Notes under the pieces: generated by a model
Seen by the model: the letters and a program-made list of their open reading frames with translations, nothing else
Databases searched by the model: none
What the model was told of the DNA's origin: nothing
Program-made: the position numbers and the translations under genes
Origin: Euphorbia lathyris
Taxonomy: Eukaryota > Streptophyta > Magnoliopsida > Malpighiales > Euphorbiaceae
Length of the DNA stretch: 64,000 nucleotides
NCBI RefSeq assembly: GCF_963576675.1
Contig: NC_088911.1
Location: forward strand, 83,543,256 to 83,607,255
Direction of reading: 5' to 3'
In this document: positions 58,301 through 64,000 of the stretch, piece by piece
How positions within the stretch are numbered: position 1 is the first letter of the stretch
Layout of the letters: each line of letters begins with the position of its first letter

Positions 58301-60676
58301 GCACTGATTTGGGTTACCGCAGCTCCATATTTTGGAAATCCTTGTTAGGTTGTTTGGTGGTTTGGAGTGCAAAAGAGGGAAAAAAATTGGGAATCCACAA
58401 TGGGCTCAGCAGTGTGAAATGGAAACAAGGATATCACTGGAGCACATTTTTTGTTTTCTTTTTTCTTTTAAGCTGTCTTTGTTTTGGGGGTTTGACCTGG
58501 ACGTGGTTAAGTGATATAAAATGAAACTAGTGATTTTATTCCTCTTTAATAACTCTTGTATCATCAATTTTTACTTCAGTTGATTATTTAGCTGAACTTG
58601 TATACCTGGACCTGACCATGTCGTGAAAGGATCGTATTTTCTGATTTTCCTATGCAACAGTACGGTATCTCACCAAAAGGGCTTCAAGAGAACCAGGATC
58701 TATCTGGCTTCTTCAAGATATTGACTACTAGTGCTGATTCAGATAACCAAGTAATGGATGCGATTATTGTTATTATGATACCCTCATCTATAATAAGAGT
58801 TCTTATTCACCTGTTAACATTCTTATCAGGTTTATGTCTCCACAGTACAAGCATATAACTATCCCGTGACTGCCTTCCAGTGGCATCCAGAGGTATAACT
58901 ACTATGTGCTTCTGATTAATCCATTGCATGGTTTTCAGTTTTGTATGAAAATACCTATTCTTGAATTTGATTCTAGATATTTTTCATTATATTTTATCTT
59001 AATTATAGAAAAGCACATATCTTGTGATTTCAATGGAAAATTTGTAGATGGAAACACCCAGTGTATAGGGATAATTTGGGAAAAGATGACCAGTAGGGTT
59101 ATCCAGACATTTATGTTCCCTAGGGTTTAGGGCTTGGAACCTACGGTATTGGTGAGCAGATCTTTAGAATCTTAGTAGATTATTCTTCTCTAATAAAATG
59201 TTCATGTGCAAACATCCATTTGTTGGTGGTATACACAATATTTGCTTGAACAAAGCAGATGTTGCTACTGCGACATTTATAGGGATGAACAAATCAGTTA
59301 TTTCTTAACCCAGCCATTACATTTTATAAGAAAATCATTAGTAAATTTCTTACGTATGATGTCATCTTGGGGCACAAGCTTCCCTATGAATTTTTTTTGG
59401 CAAGACCGCTCCTAAGACTCGAACCCGTGACCTCTCGGCCACACGACAACAACGTTTACCCGTTGCGCCAAGGCTTGTCCCCCATACACCCTTGTGGTGG
59501 GACCCCTCTCCGGACACTCGCTTGGCGGGGACGCATAGTGCACCGGGCCGCACTTTAGGATGGAATTTTTATGTTCATGTACGCTCCTAGTGTACTGTAC
59601 CTAGAATTGAAAATAGTGAGTGCTTGCTTAGTGAACCTGGGTTGTTCTTGAAAAAAGTTTTACTATATAATGTCTTCGCTGGTGGGAACTGTTCTTTACT
59701 AAAATTGAATATGCAAATCTGTCAGATTTCATTTCTAAATGTTGAAAACAGCTTTACCAAAACTATTCTTGCATATTTACAATGCAACTCATTGGCTTCA
59801 TGGAGCTTTTTCAAGGCTTCTACCTGTTCTGGAGAAGTTGAAAAGCTGGGTCCATGCCTGTAGTCAAACTAGAGTTGGCCTCAAACATGAGGCTTGCAGG
59901 CTACTACAACAAAAATATTTTTCTCTATAATGTTTGATTCTCATTTAGCAGTTTGTGCACATTAGCTGTTTCCTGTCTGCATTATTTTCTTAGTTTTTAA
60001 TATCATTTAGCTGGAAATAATGTGGTCGCCACTTGCTATGTGTCAAATTGTCAATATTGCAGAAAAATGCTTTTGAATGGGGTTTATCTATGATTCCGCA
60101 CTCAGAGGATGCCATTCAAGTGACACAACATGTTGCCAACTTTTTTGTCAGGTGAAGACTTTGTTTTTGCTGCTAGGATAGAACCTGAGGCTTTTATTTA
60201 CAATTTCTAATAATGTTGGTTGTCAAAAAGAAACATTTGGTTCCTCAAGATCTGGCACTTGATTGATTATTTGAAAGGACTGATTTTGAGTAGTTTATGT
60301 TTGTGTTGCAGTGAGGCTAGAAAATCTTTGAACAGGCCACCTGCTCGCAAGGTGTTGGATAACCTCATTTACAATTACAGCCCCACATATTGTGGAAAGG
60401 CAGGGTAAGTAAAGCCAATCAATGTCGCATTTAATCTTGTTCTTAGGCATGCTCGGGCGTGCAATTTTAATGTCTCTTGTGGAGTATGGTTTACATCTCT
60501 GCCATCTTTTTACCCTCACCTTTCTGAGTTTCAATGATTTTTCTACCATTTTCTTCAAAAAAAAAAAAGGTTGCATTTATTATTGTAAGTTTGGACTGGA
60601 GCTTTAATCATTTTGGTGTAATTGCAGGAAGGGATATGATGAGGTTTATATCTTCTCAGAACAGTCAAAACTTTAA
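49374..60676 (+). CDS. GGH: Gamma-glutamyl hydrolase, ten exons
   Basis: Exons: 49374-49700, 51759-51845, 55448-55537, 55954-56048, 57743-57803, 58661-58750, 58830-58892, 60063-60151, 60312-60404, 60628-60676. All introns are GT-AG and the frame is intact: 347 residues, normal for plant enzymes. The enzyme removes glutamates from folylpolyglutamates, mostly in the vacuole. It is a class I glutamine-amidotransferase-like fold. The nucleophile Cys156 lies in [10 protein letters not shown] and the catalytic His269 in [24 protein letters not shown] is the family's N-terminal motif. Start 49374 is preferred because [13 protein letters not shown] gives a signal peptide and matches the family start; an in-phase ATG at 49257 would add 39 residues. 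Introns 1, 2, 4 and 7 carry transposon insertions. Confidence 0.93.
50304..50637. mobile_element. TCA-flanked MITE in intron 1 of GGH
   Basis: 334 bases with ends GGTCTGTTTG and CAAGCAGACC(C), flanked by TCA on both sides (50301-50303 and 50638-50640). The ends resemble the MITE at 45019-45249, though the interior differs. A TNA duplication fits the PIF/Harbinger type. Confidence 0.75.
51180..51520. repeat. Tandem duplication with ATT microsatellites in GGH intron 1
   Basis: Two copies of about 150 bases share CACCTACATTTACATC, a GT-rich run, GTATGTATAATGTACACA, CTGACTGGTACTTGAAAGG, an ATT repeat and GTGGTTAGGCTAT-like ends. They differ in microsatellite lengths and a few bases. Confidence 0.85.
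53122..54186 (-). mobile_element. 5'-truncated RTE-type LINE in GGH intron 2
   Basis: The minus strand encodes the C-terminal part of an RTE-clade reverse transcriptase: [34 protein letters not shown], the active site [10 protein letters not shown] (about 53945-53975), [10 protein letters not shown] and the conserved [16 protein letters not shown] and [11 protein letters not shown]. The frame is open from 54135 to 53290, with no endonuclease. The 3' end reads GGGACTAAGGCGTTGTTGTT, a short TTG-repeat tail typical of plant RTE elements. It is antisense to GGH and spliced out with intron 2. Confidence 0.9.
54187..54360 (-). mobile_element. Au-like SINE inserted at the RTE remnant
   Basis: The minus strand shows a tRNA-related head with the B box GGTTCGAGTCT, the GGAGCGGCCTCTTGCC middle, and a tail ending CCGGGCCGCCC before an A/T run. 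It is flanked by a 19-base duplication (TGCCTTTCCTTATAATAAA, 54168-54186 and 54361-54379). The 5' end is slightly truncated. The sequence matches the Au SINE family as I remember it. Confidence 0.85.
56404..57596. repeat. 1.2 kb inverted repeat in GGH intron 4
   Basis: The left arm (56404 to about 57000) and right arm (about 57005-57596) are diverged inverted copies, for example AAAGCTTGCAAGTTCAAGCC at about 56438 against its complement at about 57560. A SINE interrupts only the left arm. The right arm, read on the minus strand, keeps an open frame of 96 codons (57233-57523) with [20 protein letters not shown]. This resembles the plant transposon protein domain of env-like or mobile-domain ORFs, so the repeat probably derives from a captured transposon gene piece. 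Confidence 0.8.
56704..56856 (-). mobile_element. Au-like SINE with internal deletion, GGH intron 4
   Basis: Same family and orientation as 54187-54360. The head (GTTGCGCCAAGGCTC complement at the right end) and the tail are present, but the middle around the TTGCC segments is deleted. It lies in the left arm of the inverted repeat, so it inserted after the arms formed or was lost from the right arm. Confidence 0.85.
57804..58660. other. GGH intron 5 without recognisable insert
   Basis: AT-rich intron sequence. No transposon, repeat or gene could be recognised. Confidence 0.5.
59399..59553. mobile_element. Rearranged Au-like SINE, tail half inverted, GGH intron 7
   Basis: 59399-59474 is the tRNA-related head half in minus orientation (CGCTCCTAAGACTCGAACCC, then GTTGCGCCAAGG). 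59475-59553 is the tail half in plus orientation (CCCATACACCCTTGTGGTGG, then CACCGGGCCGC). In the other two copies both halves have the same orientation. Confidence 0.85.
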
Positions 60677-60944
60677 GCAGGTCTACAAGCATTATAAATT
60701 GCCAAATGAAATGTGTATTATTGTATTGTTGATAATCAAACATAACAGATGAACTAAACTAAACTAAACAAAGACTACTTGGTCTGCTGCTGCTGCATTC
60801 GAACGTCAATAATTAATGGGTAATGCCACGTGTTTTGCTTTAACTTTTTTGCCTTTAAAAAAAAGATTGTGATTAATTTAAGTGAATGAATTGAAGAAAC
60901 TTGTCAACGGACAGACGGATGATTTTTCATTTATAGACTACAAA

Positions 60945-61445
60945 ATACCCCCAATGTTGAGAATCATGAGCAATTTCACACGTTTAAAATGGTGTAATTT
61001 TACTACTAATGTTGGTATTTAAGAACAATTTAATTCTTAATGTTGCTAAGCTGATCAATTCCGGATATCATTATAAAATACAGATATTTTGTTTTTTTTA
61101 TTCTGCATCAGTTGGTTCTAAAAAAATTCATTTTTTTTTTTGTGGTTTAATAATATAATTAGAGATTAATATTTTTGAATTTGAAATAAAGTATATATTT
61201 TTTTCACGTCTGTTCAAATGGTTGTGGTCTGTTATTATAATTATTGATAAAATGATGCATATATAAAGTGTAGGTGACATATGAAATATAGTTTGATGAA
61301 AATTAATTTCAAATTGATCTAATTTGTCAATGTTAAGGGTAAATATATTTTTTTTTTGCTGTCAATGTTAGGGGTAAATTTGCACCATTTTAAATGTTAG
61401 GATAAAATAGTTCATAGCTATTAATGTTAAGGGCATTTTACATCC
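60945..61445. mobile_element. Long-inverted-repeat element, copy 2
   Basis: Similar over its length to 48137-48690, in the same orientation: AATACAGATATTTTGTTTTT, TCTGCATCAGTTG, GATCTAATTTGTCAATGTTA and TTTGCACCATTTTAAATGTT all have counterparts. It lies just downstream of GGH. No coding capacity. Confidence 0.75.
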
Positions 61446-61989
61446 CATCTCTACTAGCTAAATAATAAAGTAGATGTCAAATGTGGACTTTAAACATAGA
61501 GTTTTAGATTTGTCTTGGATGTAAAAGAAGAATTATCTTAAGAGAGAAAGAGAACCCTCCATCCTTCTTCACACCAGAAGCAAGACTCTATTTCAACTAT
61601 CCAATCTAATGGGTTTTTTTTACAATTATATAATTTTGCTTTGATGTCGTGGACTACGTCGCTTCCACCATCTATCTCCATTTTACCAAAGCCAGTAATC
61701 CCGTCAGATAGTAACAGAATTACATAACCATCTCGTCCTCTTGTGGTTGAGGAAGATATGTCGGAGGTATCTAGGGTTCTAGTTGATCTTAGAGAGATAG
61801 ACATGGGCAAAATGGACTATGTTGACGACAATCCCCTCTTTCCGAGCATCTTTATTGCACAAAACACAACCTCAACGCAAACTAATGAACCATGAACTGA
61901 AAGTCCAATGATCATTATAGCTACGATAACAAATGGTGAGAAGGGGGGGCCTACTTTGACAAATTCTTGAGGGAGTGAATTAGTGAATT
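61446..61989. other. Unassigned region before the right-edge LINE
   Basis: An open minus-strand frame of 90 codons (61538-61810) has no recognisable domain. The plus strand may hold decayed LINE ORF1 sequence, but I could not show this. No assignment is made. Confidence 0.3.
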
Positions 61990-63999
61990 TGAAGAATGGG
62001 ACCTATGGATCTTGGATGGTTGTGCTGAAACGAAAATTCAACCCACATCCAAGAAAACCTAATCATGTTAGCGAAAATCAGGTTACCCATATAGTTGAAA
62101 AGAAATTACCTCCTTGAATTTCAATACAAAAAGAGCTTACCACAAGACCCTAAAGGTAATATCGCAGTTGGTTCCCTAGTAACTCAAGTTCTAGTTTCTC
62201 TTTTGGTGCCAGAAAAATCTGGCAGGATGGTGCCCCTAAGCCGAAATATCTTGGGCCTTCGGAGTTTCTAGATTTGAATTCTCATGATTTTTTTTTAAGA
62301 TCTTTTAAATAATGTTGAGGATGCCTCAATGGATGTTAATCGAGCCTATAAGGATAAGGAGAATGCAGGGATTCTTGAAGTTTCCCCGAGTCCCAAGAGA
62401 AGTAACGTGGCTACCTCTACTGTCACTTCTTTAAAATCGCACGATTTGGACATAGTTGTTGATGGGGAAGGGAAGACTTCTGCTTTGAGGCCCCATTAGT
62501 TGTTTGGTTTTGGTTTCTAATCCTTTTTACTTTATGATGATTGTTTCAAGGAATTGTTTTGGAGCCGGTGGTAATGAGTTTCACTGGGCTCTCCAGCACT
62601 TGTTATCTATCAATAAGCTAGATATTTTGGCTTTTCTCGAGCCTCGTCTTCCCTCTCATCGTGCTGAGGAGTTGCGAAGAAAGTTGTATTTTTGTGAAGT
62701 TGAGGTAATTGATACTAAGGGCTTTAGTGGGGGTATTTGGTTGTTTTGGAATTTTGATAAATTTCATATTGAAGTGATTTTGAGAAGTAGACAACTTCTA
62801 CATACCCGAATAAATATTATTGGGGTTCATTGCATGATTTGTTGTTTTATGCTACTTTTGTTTATGTCTGCCCTCAGCTTGTTCCCAAACGGTAGTTTAT
62901 GTCTAATATGCTGACCTTTAAGAATCAAGTGTCTAGCCATTGGATAGTTGTGAGGGAATTTAATTATATAAAATCTCTTGATGATAAACATGGTGGTGGG
63001 GAGTTTTTGAACAGTGGAATAACTGGTAGTTTTGAAATCCCTAAAAATTAGAATTTGATTGGTATCAATCATTATAATCGCATTATTCTATGAGATATAA
63101 GTGGTAATATGAATATTCTCTAGATAATGGGGAGTCAACACAATATTTTTTTAACGAGGGGAAAAATGTGAGTGTAGGGTTAATGGAGTTGTCACAAACG
63201 GGTCGGATAGGGAAATGGACCTAAACGAAGAAGTGGTCCTAGATACTCAAGATGATTGTAAAAGGAGGAACAAGGGAAACTGGTTGGGCTTGGAAAACAA
63301 ATGGGATCTTATGGATCGTAGTTTGGTGAGTGATGAATTGGGTTCATATTATACTTAGGTGTTTTTTCTTTGTCTAAAATTGATAAAGCATTTTCTTATG
63401 TTCTGGCGAGGTCTGATAACCCAACTTACCAAGGATTATAAGTTGTTTAAGCGATAACTATCGAGGTTTGGGAAACCTTCAGGCATTTTGTTCTCTAGGG
63501 GAGTTGTTGAAAACGCATAAACCTTAATATCGTCTTTTTGATTGAAACGTTGGAAGATAAAAAGAGTATGTATGTTATTAAAAGGAAGTTTGGTTTTAAT
63601 AGGTGTTTCGCAGTGGGTAGTCATGCTAAGAATGGTGCTCTTGTTGTGTAGTGGAGAGGCTCAATTAATGTTTCTACGTCATATTGATATGTTGATTGAT
63701 GATGATTCAAGATTTGATTAAAGATTGGTTGGGTTCTATATTTTTGCTGAATGGGGATTGTATTGGGAGTCGTGGAATTTACTTGAATCGATCAATGCGA
63801 GTTCGATTCTCGCTTGGGCTATTATTAGAGACTTTAACTATTTTCTTAATCAGACAGAAAAGACATAGGCCCTATTTTCCCTAATCATCTTATTCATTTG
63901 TTCACAGAAATTCTTTATCGGATTGGTTTGCATGAGCTTAAGTTGAATGGTGGTTTGATTATGTAAGAGCGAAGTACATGTACATAAGCTTGGATTGGT
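61990..63999 (+). mobile_element. Decayed L1-type LINE reaching the right window edge
   Basis: 62000-62500 reads as broken ORF1 tail sequence (YGSWMVVLKRKFNPHP, later a Ser-rich segment ending near 62500). 62504-62914 is an endonuclease start with SRNCFGAGGNEFHWALQHLL and VEVIDTKGFSGGIWLFWN, clearly related to the left-edge LINE. Beyond the stop, 62930-63000 still resembles endonuclease (WIVVREFNYIKSLDDKHGGG). After this only scattered fragments are seen. It is far more damaged than the left-edge copy. Confidence 0.75.
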
Positions 64000-64000
64000 G

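Noticed and set aside
61538..61810. Minus-strand ORF of 90 codons as a gene
   Set aside because: No domain, no promoter and no conserved neighbour. Left as unassigned sequence.

Overview
The window looks like nuclear DNA of a eudicot plant with a large, repeat-rich genome. The evidence is GT-AG introns of 0.1-3.6 kb, a berberine-bridge-type oxidase gene, a plant-type gamma-glutamyl hydrolase gene, Au-type SINEs, and L1, RTE, Copia and Tat/Ogre-type Ty3 retroelements. Nothing bacterial or organellar is seen. I cannot name the species from sequence alone.

Layout. 1-4713: an L1-type LINE running off the left edge, broken by one in-frame stop. 5858-7444: an intact, intronless berberine-bridge-enzyme-like gene with its own TATA box. 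About 7500-9140: remains of a plus-strand Copia element. About 9140-47110: a nested transposon complex. Its oldest visible layer is a minus-strand Copia element (called Copia-H here), whose integrase gene is split: one half lies at 43127-45018 and the other at 9140-10413. Between the halves sit an LTR-like block (10414-11990) and a SIRE-type Copia element. The latter is arranged LTR (11995-33884, interrupted), internal region (33885-40982), LTR (40983-42355), truncated second internal region (42356-43126). Into its left LTR a 20.5 kb Tat/Ogre-type element (12345-32855) has inserted, flanked by the 5-bp duplication TCAGG. Two TAA-flanked MITEs and a hAT-like element with an 8-bp duplication lie in or at the right half of Copia-H.

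The Tat element is the most interesting object. Its gag-pol lies on the minus strand (27929 to 20535) as one reading frame with five in-frame stops and no frameshift. Between the normal gag and the protease are three further capsid-like modules in tandem. On the plus strand, convergent with pol, is a six-exon gene for a plant mobile domain protein with its own TATA box. Between that gene and the 3' LTR are two 39-bp tandem arrays. The LTR U3 holds a GC-rich array of near-perfect palindromes whose copy number differs between the two LTRs.

47225-48136: a hAT-related fragment and a 5'-truncated LINE tail with poly(A). 49374-60676: a complete ten-exon gamma-glutamyl hydrolase gene (347 codons). 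Its introns hold a MITE, an RTE LINE, three Au-like SINE copies (one internally inverted) and a 1.2 kb inverted repeat. The gene is flanked on both sides by copies of one long-inverted-repeat element. About 61990-63999: a decayed L1-type LINE of the same general family as the left-edge copy.

Only the two host genes (oxidase and hydrolase) look intact; every transposon protein gene seen carries at least one break or truncation. Splice sites, domains and repeat boundaries were read by eye; no alignment or database search was run.
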